Shown here: piece by piece, positions 22,000-35,178 of the stretch
How positions within the stretch are numbered: the first letter of the stretch is position 1
Layout of the letters: each line of letters begins with the position of its first letter
Origin: Cryptomeria japonica
Lineage: Eukaryota; Streptophyta; Pinopsida; Cupressales; Cupressaceae
Length of the DNA: 64,000 bases
Direction: 5' to 3'
Assembly: GCF_030272615.1 (NCBI RefSeq)
Contig: NC_081413.1
Span: 608,816,209 to 608,880,208, forward strand
Made by a program: the position numbers and the translations under genes
Notes under the pieces: generated by a model
Told to the model about the DNA's origin: nothing
The model's input: only the letters and a program-made list of their open reading frames with translations
Database searches by the model: none

Positions 22000-24690
22000 C
22001 ATTTGAGAGAGCATTTTGTATGCATGGTTTTTTACATTGTCATTTTGGACTGTGTCTTGGATGGCTCTTGGTAGCTGATATTTTGGACTTCATTGTACTC
22101 TGATGCATGTATATTTTTGGCGATATGATGTGATATATATGAGGAGATCCCATATTTTGTGCTGATATGTATTTTGATGACATGTATGGATGCTTATGCA
22201 GGATGATGATTTTATGACTTTATGCTCAGATGGATAGTTGTACTTGCTATATGTATGTATTTTTGAGATTATTTATTCTTACATGATGTCTATATGCATT
22301 TTTGTTTATGAATGGGATGCTAATATGTGGATGCAAGTTGATATGCATGAATGATTTATGTATGGAAATGCGATGATGATTATATGTGCATAATGAAATG
22401 ATGATTATGATGGTACTTTGGTTTGTCTTTTGATGAGACAATGTAATGATGCTAATGTAATGTGCTGAATGAATGATTTATGTATGTAAATGCATCTATA
22501 TGGTTGTTAGATGAATGCAATATGGATAAATAAATGTAAAATACAAATGTTTAAATGATGATTTCTAAATGAATGCATATGTATAATGTATGAACCAATG
22601 TGGAAACAAATGGTTTTATTATGATTCTAGATGGCGAAAAAATATGATGTAGTGAAATGATAATGTAACTTATGGGTAACGAATAACTGCACCTTAATGC
22701 ATTGTAATGAATCCTTAAATGAAATGCAATGAATGATTATAAGAATATACTAAATGGATAAATGAATGCACTTAACTAATGGATAGATAAATAAATGTAT
22801 GCAACTAGAGAAATCTAAACAAATGTATGGTACACATGTGTTTAAATGATGATAAATGATGATTGGTAACTGATACTAAATGAATGCATAGTAATGGCTA
22901 ATAATGATGATACATGCAATGATGAGGAATGTATAAATGAATCTAAATTGTCATGATTATGCAATGATGAAATGATATAATAAGACTAATACCAATAAAT
23001 GATAATGAACTATATGTAGTTAAATGCAACTAAATGATATGAAATGCACTCTATGCAAATGCAACTAAATGTAATGATGAAGATATGATCATGATAGATT
23101 AATGCAAGGTTTGTATAGATTTTACATGATGCACTGATGATGTATCAGAGTACTCTGTCGTGATTGTATCCAAGACCAACTCAAATTTCACATAACTGCT
23201 CATATTAACTTTGTTCACCCTTACATACAAAACTACACAGATGAATAATGAATGAGTAAATGGATGGGCGATATGCAACATAATGCAATATAAACAGATG
23301 AGATGGAATGATGATCCATAGTGCTTTATTTTCATCATTGAGCTTTAAAATGTTGTAAGATAATACAAGCAACTTGACATAATGATTCAAGATGACCTGA
23401 GTATTCCATACATGAATTTTGATATAGCAAGTTAATACGAGCAACTTGATATAATGGATCAAGTTGACCCGAGTAGTGCTTGGGGAACAGACAAGGATTA
23501 TCTCCTTTCATGCATGACTTGGAACATCCTCCTTTATATTTTGCTGATCATATCTTGAGACAAGTTCATACCATAGTAAGAGATAAACCATTATTGAGTT
23601 TGGATGAGGCAATAGGAACCAAAGATGGAGCATTGTACCTGTAAACAAACAACATATATAAAGAATAAAGAATATGGACCCTTGATAATGGTTCATGCTC
23701 ATATGGTTGAGGTATACACCATAGTTAGCAAGCCGTAGTGATCTATGACTATATTCTGCATAAGATAACGTAGCTTAGTGAACTTCCCACGTAGACACCA
23801 TTAGTATATGCCCCAAAACGTCATCAGAATAAATCGCAGAAGACACACAAACAACGCTTAGGAACCACCCCAACCACTCTAATCACCTGTGGATATCCTG
23901 GAGTAGCGTAGGAACCTGATATAAACGAATAAATAACCCGCAAATCAACCAAGTAATTGATAGCTTAAACATAATTTTCTTGTCAAAGAAAAATGTCATC
24001 TTGTCTTTGTTTTTGGTAAGGAAGGATGCATCCTTGTTAAGATAGTTTGCGTGTGTTGATGTTGATTGTTTGGTTGATCGGATAAGTGGTCATTTGTTTG
24101 AGTTTTTCACAATGTTTGCTTGGTATCGACTTGAATTCGTATATACAAAGCATTGCCATGTTTTTGTTTGTTTGATGTTTTCTGATGTTTTTGGATTTTG
24201 TGAGATAGTTTTTTAATGTTTTTGGTATTTGGATGATTGTTTTGAATGTTTTTGGATTTTGTGAGATAGTTTTGAATGAAGAACTCAATGAATCACAAAA
24301 TAATTTAGAATCCACTTCCATCAACTAGATTAAGGGCATTGCCCCTAGTTTTAGACATGACTATGAAAAAGCGGGATGCGAGATGCATGTAGTACTATCC
24401 TTGATTGCAGATCAATAACAAGCCATGGTTTGGATGGATGGATGAGTGGATGAAATGAATGTGATCGCAACAAGTTTGAAAGATAATGGAGCCATAGCCT
24501 TTAGGAGTGGCGCCTGTTTGCCAGGTTTTCACCATCGTACTTACCTAAGGTGCCACCAGAGTGGTTGTTCACCGTTTGGATGCATGATTTTTCTTTACTA
24601 TTTTGATTTTTTTGCATTTTGTGCAGGACATTTTTTCAAATGTTTTTGGTGCTTTTCCCGATATGCATGGGAGCCTGATGGTCTGTGTAG
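22000..24690. other. Element spacer: low-complexity ATGA-rich and non-coding
   Basis: Between the antisense ORF and integrase. From 22150 to 23100 the strand is dominated by short ATGAATG/AATGATGATT words. A ~60-base duplication (GCAACTTGA(C/T)ATAATG...) lies at 23370-23475, and another (GTTTTTGGATTTTGTGAGA, then TAGTTTT) at 24190-24270. The conserved GAAAACCTGGCAAACAGG motif lies near its right end. ORFs here are low-complexity by-products. Confidence 0.7.
24505..24560 (-). other. Conserved post-pol motif
   Basis: In element sense the sequence contains GAAAACCTGGCAAACAGG inside a 25-base block identical to 63444-63468 in the second element. The preceding bases (GGCACCTTAGGTAAGTAC) match the other element's inter-copy spacer (GGCGCCTTGGGCAAGTAC). 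It lies about 160-180 bases after the integrase stop. Confidence 0.85.
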
Positions 24691-24691
24691 C

Positions 24692-27600
24692 TCACGTATA
24701 AAACTTTTTAAGGTGCATGTTGTTGATCGGATCTGCTAGCGGTTCTCCTTCTGAAGTAGCCAACTGATATGCCCCGGTCCCAAAGACAACAGTGATAACA
24801 TATGGACCCAGCCAGATTGATTCAAACTTGCCCTGATGTTCTCTATTTGGTTGGTTATGAGGATTCTCTCGAAGAACAAGATCACCTACCTCAAATGTAC
24901 GAGGTCTAACTCGGTGATTATAGCTCCTGCTCATGTGTTGCTGATAGGCTCTGAGGTGGTTGTATGCAGCTTGTCGTTTCTCATCAAGTAGCTCTATGTC
25001 TTGGAGACGGGATACTCTGTATGCTTCATCATCGATGAGATTGTGCAAGGAAACCCGTAGAGATGGTATCTCGACCTTGATAGGTAAGATAGCTTCTGCG
25101 CCATAGATTAGTGAGTAGGGAGTTGCGCCTGTAGGGGTTCAAATGCTAGTTTGATATGCCCATAGTGCTGGATTCAATTAAACATGCCAATCACGACCGA
25201 CATCATTGACTGTCTTCTTGAGGATTCTTAGTATGTTTTTGTTTGATGCTTCGGCCTGACCATTGCCTTGTGGGTAATAGGGAGTGGAAAAGCGGTGTTG
25301 GATGTGAAACTTCTCACAAAGTTCACGGACATCTTGATTTTTGAAAGGAAGCCCGTTATCTATGATGATAGACATGGGTACACCATACCGGTAGATGATG
25401 TAATTAAGGATGAATGAAACAATCTGCTTGCCGGTGACTTGGGTAAGTGGAACAACCTCGATCCACTTTGTGAAGTATTCGGTGGCGGTAATAATGAATT
25501 TGTGGTCGTTGGATGAAGATGGATGGATTTTACCCACAAGGTCAAGGCCCCATTGAAAAAAAGGCCATGGTGTTGTGATTGGTTGCAATTCTTGTGCTAG
25601 AGCATGTATTAGATCTCCATGAATTTGGCATTTCTTGCATTTTCTGACAAAATAGCAGGAGTCTTTTTCCATGGATGGCCAATAGTATCCAGTGCACAGG
25701 AGTTTCTTGGCTAGTGACAGACCGCTTGCATGAGTTCCACAAATTCCTTCATGTACCTCTTCCAAGGATTTTGTTATCTCATCCTGTTCCAGACATCAAA
25801 GGAGAGTACCATCAAGACTGCGTCGGTATAGGGTTTCAACAATAATGGTATATCGAGCGGTTTGGCGAATGAATGTTTTACATTGGTTATTCGATTGGTC
25901 AGGAGGAAGTGTGTGATCGTGGAGGTAGGTGTAGAACTCACCATACCATGGGAATTTGGAACCGATAAGATGACATATCATCTCAGATTCAGGGATATCA
26001 TAAGCGAGAATCCAAAATTTGACCAAGAACTCGTAGCGTGTTGAATTCTGTGGAAGATCTAGGAGAGATGCAATGGTAGCCATGACGTCAACAACTCAAT
26101 TCTGATCTTTGGGTATCTGCTCAAAGGTGATAGTAGTGAATGATGTTTTTAATTTGTCCAACATTTGTTTGTACGACATGAGTTTGTCATCCTTGGTCTG
26201 ATATTCATCTATTGATTGTTGAATGACCAATTGAGAGTCGCCATATACTTGTAGTTCTTGTAACTTCCATTGTATGGCTAGCTTGAGTCCTATGATCAAG
26301 GCCTCATATTCAGCTATGTTGTTTGTACTCGGAAATATGAGCCTGTAAGACTTCGGGATGCTGTCACCTTGAGGTGTGATAAACAAAATGCCTGCCCTCG
26401 AGCCATGCCTAGTGTATGAACCATCAAAGTATAGTTTCCATGGTTTTGCTGCTATGATCATGAATATCTCTTCATCTGGAAAATTGGAAATGAGAGGATG
26501 ATCACCTATGAGGGGAGCATCGACCAACTGATCTGCAATAACTTGAACCTTAATAGCCTTACAGTCCACATAATCGATGTCAAATTCACTTAGAATCATC
26601 ACCCATTTGGCCAAGCGGCCTGTCAATGCTGCTTTACTGAGTAAGTATTTGAGTGGATCAATCTTTGCAATTAGCTGTACTTTATGTGTTAACAGATAGT
26701 GTCTCAGTTTAGTGGCTGCCAAGATTACTGCCAGGCAAGCTTGCTCAATAGGTGTGTAATTGAGTTCATAGCCAACCAGTGTGCGAGAGATGTAGTAAAC
26801 AACACACTCTTTCCCTTCTACATTGTGTTGTGCCAATAGTACACCCAATGTTGTACTTGTTGCTGATATATAGAGTAATAAAGGCCTACTTGGATCTGGT
26901 GGAATCAACAATGGTGTATTCATGAGATAATCTTTAAGCATCTAGAATGCTTCCTGGCATTTGGTATCCCATTGAAAGTGGATGTTCTTGTGTAGCAGGT
27001 GTGTAAAGGGGTGACACTTATTTGCCAGTTGTGCAATGAATCTTCAGATGGATTGAAGTCATCCTTGTAATATCCTTAGCTAACTGATATTCTTGGGAGG
27101 TGGCATGTCTATGATTGCTTTGACATTTGCAGGATCGACCTTAATGCCTTTGCTTGAGATAATGTATCCTAGAAGTTTCCCTCGGGTTACTCCAAAGACA
27201 CATTTCTTTGGGTTGAGTCGAACATGATATTGTTCCAGTATGTCAAAGATTTGCTCTAATATGTCCAAATGACCTTCTCTTGTGAGTGATTTTGCCAGTA
27301 AGTCATCAACATAATATTCCATTATGGTATGCATCATGTCATGGAAGATGGTGGTCATTGCTCGTTGATAGGTCACTCATGCATTCTTTAGACCAAAAGG
27401 CATTACATTCTAGCAGTATGTTCCCCATGGACATGTGAAGGTCGTCTTATGTTGATCCTTTGGTGCGATCTTTATCTGATTGTACCCAGAAAAACCATCC
27501 ATGAGTGAAAGCATGGCATGTTCTGCTGTTAGGTCCACTATTATATCGATGTTTGGTAGGGGGAAGTCATCTTTAGGACATGCCTTGTTCAGATCTCTAA

Positions 27601-28990
27601 AGTCAGTACAGATATAGATGCCCCCATTTGGTTTGCCGACAGGCACAATATTGGATATCCAATCCGCATAATCAATTGGTCTAATAAAACCAACATCTAG
27701 GAGTTTCTTAAGTTCTTCTTTGACTAATACTGCAATCTAGGGATGCATCTTGTGAACTTTTTGCTTGACAGGTTTGGCTCCTTCTACGACGGTGAGGTGA
27801 TGCATGACTAAATCAGGATCAAGCCGAGGCATGTCTGCATATGACCATGCAAAGTTAATCTGGCGCTTCCGGAAGAATTCTTAAAAATTAGGTTGTTCCT
27901 TTGGAGTTAAAAGAGATGCCAGATGTATGTGGTGAGGAGTTTTAGGAGTCCCCACATTGTATTCTTTGGTTTCCTCAATAAGAATTGTTGATCGTTCCCG
28001 TTGTGTACTAGAAGGGAGAATGTCAAACCTTTCATCCTCCGGTGCCTCAAAGAGGTTTTCACCATTGGATATGCTCTTTCTTTTTACTTTTGTGAGATCA
28101 AACAGTGCCACAGTGTGGTTTTCACTGGAAGATCCATGTTTTATTGTTATATTTTTGCAGCTGAAAGGTTTGGCATCCGCCCCGAAGTATGTTGTGCCAT
28201 TAAGTTCAATGGCGAATCTAGCTTTGTGATCCCCACATGGTATGTTATCCTGTAGTTCCAAAAATTCAATGATTGCCTCATCGTTTAGGAAATGGTCAAG
28301 ACATGGGGGATTAGGTTGGTTCCATTCGATGAGTTCAGGATGGATAATGGGCATTACCTCATCTATTAGGTTAAGTTCATTAGATGTGTCAGTGAGGGTT
28401 AAGATGTTGTGGTGAAGGTCATTGATGGTATTCTCCTTGTCAAAATCAGGCGTAGGATGTGATGTAGGGTATGTGGAAGAAGTTTCCAGTTCAGGAACCC
28501 AAGAGGTCTTTATCTGTGCTTCTCCGTAAACAGGGATATCTTTGCGGGGTGGAGGTGGTGATGTGTCTTCCTCATCTGAAGTATTAAGCTATATGGAATC
28601 AAATTCCCACTCATATGAGTCAATCTCTGAGTCACTTTCCAGTAGTTGATTACTGTTCCATACGGGGATATCCTTTGAGTTAAACACTGCAGGTGTGATC
28701 ATTTGATGTACCTTTGGAGGTGAAATGATTGGTTCTACAGGAAGGATTATGGGGATCAACGAATTTGATACAGGGAGTATCGGTAGTGTTGACTCTGCTG
28801 CTTTTGCTGGAATTGCCGGTGGTGTTGATACTGTTGTGGTTTCTGATACAGTTGCTATTGCTAATGGTGCTATTGATGTTATTGCTTCTGCTGATGGGGT
28901 TACTGGTTTGATTGGTGGGATGATGGGTGTTGTAGATGGTTTTGCTGGGATTTTTAGCCTCAATGGGGCAGTTGCTATGGTGTTTAACAC
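24692..28990 (-). pseudogene. pol: Tat pol: RT, dual RNase H and integrase
   Basis: One frame runs from 28990 to 24692, broken only by stops (for example near 28589, 27881, 27741, 27410, 27390, 27080, 26939, 26094, 25796 and 25178). A Pro/Thr-rich linker (28990-28600) leads into RT, with FIRPIDYADWISNIV, RDLNKACPKDDFPLP and the active site YVDD (27313-27302). A gypsy RNase H (about 26941-26600) follows, in which the first catalytic Asp region reads ISATSTTLG. A second, archaeal-type RNase H (about 26470-26150) keeps Asp in LYFDGSY, Glu in NNIAEYEAL and Asp in VYGDSQ. Integrase has the zinc-binding HHCC region (about 25755-25615), core Asp in WGLDLVG, Asp in IIDNG and Glu in GQAEASNK, and a GPY/F C-terminus (WLGPYVI). 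Dual RNase H places it in the Tat lineage. Confidence 0.95.
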
Positions 28991-29049
28991 TGCTTTATAA
29001 CCAACGGTGACCTCTTTGTAATAGGATGATATAGTGGTTTGCTGGGTTT

Positions 29050-30468
29050 CGCTTTGAATTTGTGCTTAGGAAGAATCTCCTTTTGAAAGCCTAGGCCAGT
29101 GTTATCTTTGGGCTTTAATTCTGGCTACAACAGTTCATGTTGTCCTTGCTTGCAAGGTCCTAGAGCACTCTAACCATCATAACCCATTCTTTGCATAATG
29201 AGAAGGCCTTTGCCATACTGATCTATGGGAAGCTTAGCTTGCAGAATATCGGTGGTGATGGGATCTTTATAGATCCATTTTGCTAAGTCTTCATCTCTGG
29301 TCTCTTCTTCTTGACTCTTTCCAAGGACGAATGGCGTCAAAGTACATGCTAGTTTGACCAGTGGCGTTTGAAGTAACCATTGAGGTTTTCCATGTGTCCT
29401 AGGAGAAGTAGGCATTTGTCCAACACAAAATAGTTGGCTCAAATTGTACTCCCTAGGACCTTCCTCTGCTATCTTCATCTTGAGCTTTTCTTGCTTGGGT
29501 ATAGTGGTGTTTGAACTGGCTGGACTTACATATGATGTGGAGGAGATGGCTTCTCTATTGTTGGGAACTGAAATCTCTGGTTGATGACTTATATTATGAC
29601 AATATGCAAAGGGGTTTGCATTGCCCAGGATTGTGATTTCTACACCATTATGCGAGAACTTGATGCACTGATGGTAGGTGGATGGAACAACTTGCATGGC
29701 TTGAATCCAAGGTCTTCCTAATAATAAATTGTATGGCAGAGGAAGGTCCAGAACTTGACAAATGATGCGTTTCACCATAGGGCCCACTCGGATTGGTAGC
29801 ACAACAACTCCTTTGGATGAACGCTCTGCATCATCATAGGCTTTGATTGTGATCTTCTTGCGGGGATCCATTGATTCAATTGCATATCCCAAAGCTGTGA
29901 CTAATTACAGTGTACAGATATTCAGGGCTGCTCCATTATCGATCAAGACTCGCTTGATCCTATGTTGGTTGATAAACCCTTCAATGTGTAGTGAGGCGTT
30001 GTGAGGTTGCTGGATGGATGAGTTGTCACTTTCAGAGAAAGTGAGATAAGGTGATGACCTTAGGTTTCCAACCATGGCTTGGAACTGATCTGTATTTAGG
30101 TTTGCAAGGACTGACGCCTCTTGGAGAGCTTGATCCAAGATTGTTTTATGGGATGGAGATAGGCGCAATAGCTCTAAGATAGATATCAGTGCGGGCGTTT
30201 TGTCTAATTGTTCCACAAGGTTATACTACTTTGGGATAGATGGGGTGCCTCGTGGAGTTGCTTTTAAGGTAATCTTGTTGTGACGTGTAACAAAATTGCA
30301 AGTGGAGCTGAGATTTTTTATCGTAATAGTTGCAATTTGTGCACTGGCATCATATAGGTGATTCACAGTGTAATTATATGCGGCTTGCGTATAATTGGTG
30401 GTATCTGTGTTTCGCCCTGAAGTGGAAGGACCCCTTTGATCTTGTGATGGAAGTGGATTTTTAAACAT
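29050..30468 (-). pseudogene. Protease region and G-patch-like segment
   Basis: One frame from 30468 through stops near 30226 and 29903 to 29170. It contains the retropepsin-like active site region VLIDNGAALNI (about 29940-29905; Asp-Asn-Gly is common in this plant lineage) and the flap/helix region LLLGRPWIQAMQVVPS (about 29720-29680). At 29215-29070 the pattern GLLIMQRMGYDG, then LGPCKQGQ and later NTGLGF resembles a G-patch RNA-binding motif, interrupted by stops. A frameshift lies between this frame and the RT frame (about 29170-28990). Confidence 0.85.
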
Positions 30469-30485
30469 GAGATGATCATTGTTTT

Positions 30486-31997
30486 CTATCTTTGGGTCAT
30501 GTCCTTTGATTTCAATTTCACCTCGGTCAATAAGATCCTGAATAAGATTTTTAATCTATGACAATTGCTTGTCTTATGCCCTGTTCCTTGATGGAAATCA
30601 CAATGTTCAGTATCCCTCCACCATGAAGGTTTGACTTGAGGTTCATAATTCGATGTTTTGGGTAAGGTAACCAAATTTTGAGAAACCAACTGACATAACA
30701 CTGTTTCGATGGGTTCCCCTAAGGGAGTGTATGTTCGTTTTGGTTTAAAATTTTGTTGACATTGTCTGGGTTCCTCTTGAGATGTGTTGCATCCTTGATT
30801 TGGAGGAGAAACTATGTTATTCTTGGGTGGGGGGTTATGTCCCATAAATCAAACCACAGGTTGTGCACTTTTGATAGTTCTTGCATCCACAACCCCATCG
30901 TTGATGATGTTTTTTTTTTTGTTCCAGAAGTTAGGCTTGTCACTATTAAAACGCGGGCGAGGGCCATCTTTTGGTTCATTATATATTTTGATAAGCCCTT
31001 TTTTGATGAGAGCCCACTCACATTTTAAGCCTTTGGTGATCATGTCATTGAAAGAGTCTATGTCTTTTACGTCTAGGTGAAATTTCATTTCGTCATTTAA
31101 GTTGGAAATAAATATTTCCACTAGTTCTTGTTCAAGTAACTGAAGAGAACATCTGCTAGACATTTGACGCTATCGTTGCAGAAAGACTGAAAATAGCTCA
31201 CCTGGTTTTTGTTTAGTGTCACATAGATAAGCCATTGTGATATCAGGTTCAATGTTGTGTGAGTAATGTGCCAGGAATTTCTGGATGAGTTCTTCAAATG
31301 TCCTAATGCCACCTGGTAATCAGGAAAACCATGATGTGGTTGTTCCTCCTAAGCTTTGGGGAAAAAGTCGCATTAGGTATGTATCCTCGTATGCCACTTC
31401 GAGGCAAGCTGAATGGAATTCTCTAACATGATCACGAGGATCTCCTTTTCCTCTATACTTTTCAAACTTGGGTGTTTCAAACCCTCGTGGAAAAGGTGGC
31501 ATATGAAGATTCCTATCAAAGGGATAGGGACAAATGTCATTGAGTGAAAATTGATTGGTTTTTACACCACTATGAAGTTGTTGGGTGAGATTCTCGACTT
31601 GTTGTCACATCATGTCTATTTCATTTGGAGGAGGAGGAGGAGGTGGGGGATTACCTTGATGAAGGTTATATCTGATGTGATCTCGACCTCTTTCATCCTC
31701 ATTAAGACTTTGGCGCTCTGATGCTTGTCTTAGTTGTGCAACATCAAAGTCAGAGGGTAGTTTAGCCCCCTCTTGAGCAAGTCTTAAAAAGTGAGCATCA
31801 ACATTTCTCCTGAATATTTTGTCAAAAAGTCTATTAAATTGAGGGTTGTGTTGTGCCCTTTCTATTGCTGCAGGAGTAGGAGTACTTGAATTTTCATCAT
31901 TTGTGTTTCCTCCAAGGGCTTCTTGGAATTCATTAAGATTTTCCTCCTCTTCCTCTTCAATTTTTTGTTGTCTAGACCTAGATCTGGTATGAGCCAT
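30486..31997 (-). pseudogene. gag: Tat gag
   Basis: ATG at 31997 (MAHTRSRSRQQK) opens an acidic N-terminal region with a poly-Glu run and a poly-Pro run. The retrotransposon gag capsid region follows: FETPKFEKYRGKGDPRDHVR, LGGTTTSWF, then PGGIRTFEELIQKFLAHY. The last part carries the Tat-type knuckle HCDFHQGTGHKTSNC (about 30600-30560), which in this lineage has a CxFHxxxGHxTxxC form. Stops in the same frame occur near 31605, 31320, 31170 and 30848. At 31320 and 31170, TGA/TAG stand where Trp is expected, consistent with G-to-A decay. A frameshift near 30480 separates gag from protease. Confidence 0.92.
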
Positions 31998-32517
31998 TTT
32001 GTTTACAAGTTTTTGTTGAAGTTCGATGAAAATGATGATGAATTGGTGGTGAAATGAAAGATTGATGTTTGGTGAAGTGCTTTGCATACGAATCCCTAGC
32101 ACTAAAGGTAGATGTTACAAAAGTTCTTTCTTGAATTGCTTGTTGTGTTGGATTGACAAAGTTTGATGTCATAAGGTGTAGAGGAATCTGAGATGTATTA
32201 CAGATGCAACTACCTAGTAATGAGAGGATTCACTCATACGCTAGTTTTAACTTGCGTAGAAATGTCTCTTAGGATGAGTTTATCCTAGATGTAGACACAC
32301 TCTAAAAGTGATGTGTTGCGTTTGATACAAGAAATATTGAAATAGAACTTTAGGACAAAAACCTTTTGATGTTTTGAGAGTTGGAATGGATTTGATGAGA
32401 TGTGAATGTGATAATGGATGAGATGTGAACTTCAATAAAAGCTTTGTGTTACATATGGGACAAATTCGTCCTCTTCTCTTTCAGGAGTTGGTGGTTCTTC
32501 CCAAGCTACGTTATATG

Positions 32518-33301
32518 TGTAGACACCTAAAATTGTCATGTCTAATTAAATAAATACTTTATTTATTTAATTACTTTAGCCTAATTCTTCTATTAATTAA
32601 ATAAATCTTTATTTATTTAATTAATTCATTTATCCTCTTCTAGCCTTATTTCTCATTTAAATAAATACATTTGTTTATTTAAATTATCATTTTCTTAAAT
32701 TAAATAAATATCTTATTTATTTAATTGATCCCACTTCTTCTATTAATTAAATAAATCTTTATTTATTTAATTAATTCATTAGCCTTTTCTACCTATGACA
32801 CATGTCATTCATCTCTTAATTCCTAGACTACCTACCCTCTCATTATTTTCTTATTTTCTCTACCTACCCTCTAATCATAGCCGACCATTTATCTTTTACA
32901 CCTCTCAATCTTATCCTTTCATTTCATATAGTGTCTTCTATATAAGGAGATGCTTTCTTCATTATCAAACCCTAACTCAATTGCGCACTCGACTACACTA
33001 CGCCTTTTACACTTTCATATGTGATCCTACTTGCAACCACATTTCTGTTCTTTGTTGAGCTCTTGTGCATACATAAAATCTGAGAGCAAATATATCAAGC
33101 AAGATCAATGGAGATAGGAAGAATGAAGATCCAAACCATATTGGATATGTGATGGTATAATCTTTGTGATTTCATTTGATTTGCATTGTCTTAGGTAATC
33201 TTCATATGTTATGGTGGATATTTGTTGTTGTTAGGCTAGGGTTTTGTGGTTGAATTCATTTAGTCTTTCAACATTGTTGATATCCATTTTCACCGTATAC
33301 A
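32518..33301 (+). mobile_element. Nested solo LTR
   Basis: A 784-bp LTR beginning TGTAGACACCTAAAATTG and ending GTATACA, flanked on both sides by ATATG (32513-32517 and 33302-33306). It has a TATA box (CTATATAAG, 32938-32946) and oppositely oriented AT-rich TTAATTAAATAAAT blocks in its U3. Its start matches the LTR at 56547 (TGTAGACACCCAAAATTG), so it derives from a related family. It is inserted antisense to the host element, and no internal region remains, implying LTR-LTR recombination. Confidence 0.92.
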
Positions 33302-35178
33302 ATATGTGATGCAAATATTGGGAAAGAAGTTAGGCTTGATTTTGCCTCCTTTGTTTTTGTGATAACTCAAAGCTCAATATTGCATAAAAGCTCTGCGGTT
33401 TAATGACTCTTGATCAAATTCGTTTGATTTCCCTTGAAGATATAGACGCATGTGATGTAGGAAGGTTCTATGAGAAACAAAGATTTGTCTATTAAGATAG
33501 AATAATTTCCTCCTTTTGATAAGAGCCTTTGAGCTCAATGGTCTTTTCTTCAAGTTGATGTGTTGATGAAGATTCTGTTTTCTCAAGATGTGAAGAATGG
33601 TCATATAATTCAACACTTTTTGTTGTTGCTCTTGGTTTTTGATCTTTTGTTTTTGAAAATGTTTGTGTTGGATGAATACTTGTTTTGGAATTGGATTTAT
33701 GATGTTTCTTTGACAAGAAAACAAAGCAAGCACACAAACACAAGAATGTTGCCTCAAAAGGCACAAGTAAGTATGAGTCTAGATCAACCCAATCTTTGGA
33801 ATTTTTATGACTCTTTCCTCCAAATGTATTTTAGGTGTTTCCAAAGCCTGAAGTCAGCTCAGTTTGCACTGGTCTTGACTAAAAAACAAAAATACTTCAA
33901 ACACTTTTTATCCCTAAGGCTAAATGGCAAACTGCGATAATTTCAGCCCACATCTTGATATTTCTTCGACTTTGGTACTACATACCTTATGAATCCTGCC
34001 ATGGCAGGTAAGGATGTGATATACTAAGTCTTGCACGAACATAACAAATAGATGATCCCTATGATGGGGGAGTCACCACTTTTATCGGGCTACAAGTAAC
34101 CTTTCAAAAAACTATGTTTCTACTCAAGGAAATATGTGTGGTGAGTATCTTGGGAGCAAATTCATCTATGCTCTTGCACTGAATTTATCACAAATATCCT
34201 CAATCAATAGAACGAGTGGGCTACTACTTAAAAGTGCTTAGTAATTTTTGATGTTTTTGGACATAAGTTCATTTTGCAGTGACTCACTTAAGAGCCTTGT
34301 AACTTGTGGTGGGGCCCATTTGTTCTTTCGACAAATTACACTGTAGGAACAACTATACCCAAGGCTACAACTTTCTCTCTCACCCGATTTCTATAGCGGC
34401 TCGAAGGATTTACTGCACGAGGTCATTCCCAAGAGTGATGTGCCTCTTGGCAAGCCTCTCTTAAAAAGATAAAACTTGAGTGTTACTAACACTTTTCTTT
34501 TGCACCTAGGACCACGAAAGTCAAGGGAGAGGATAGTGTGTGTTAGAAGTAGGATCACTCGACCAACTCTTTTGCACAAGTGTGCCAAACACAAAATACA
34601 CTTGTTCTTTTTAACTTGTCATTGCAATGATGTTCTATCTAATTGAAGATGTTGCTCCAACAACCATGATGTTATTTTTAACTTCAAAGGCAATATGTTT
34701 GAGTAAACTAGAATTTGAAATCCTGGTCAACTTAATGAAAAACACGTTTGCATGAAGTAAAATCGTTTTGCAAAAATGAGACAAGTTGATTGTTCTTTTT
34801 ACTTGCACAAAATCGAAATGTTGATTGTGAATTTTTAATTCTGGATTTTGATGCAAGGAAATCAAATTTTTGTGTTGTTGATTTTAAGCACCAAAAAGAG
34901 AATGAATCCTAACTTGCAAGAAATAAAGGTTTGTTTTGTTGATTTTAATCACCAAAACGAAATTTGAATCTTAACTTGCAAGAAATAAAATTTGTTTTTG
35001 TTAATTTTAAAAGCACCAAAAGAAGTGTTTTTGATTGTTAAGTAACAAAAGGGGTTAGTTTAAAACCTGCACACGAAACGAACAATTAGAAAAATCCGAA
35101 AACATGGTGGGCTTCCACAAGGCTTAAAAATAATATTATCGGTTACAAAGCCTTTCTTTTACAACGTTCTGTTACAAT

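Noticed and set aside
28725-29000. Plus-strand ORF rich in Gly/Val/Ile
   Set aside because: It is the complement of the Pro/Thr-rich linker of pol.
33374-33940. Overlapping ORFs in the Tat leader, candidate extra ORF1
   Set aside because: The two strands are equally open, composition is Asn/Lys/Phe-biased as AT-rich DNA predicts, and no homologous ORF is visible in the other element.
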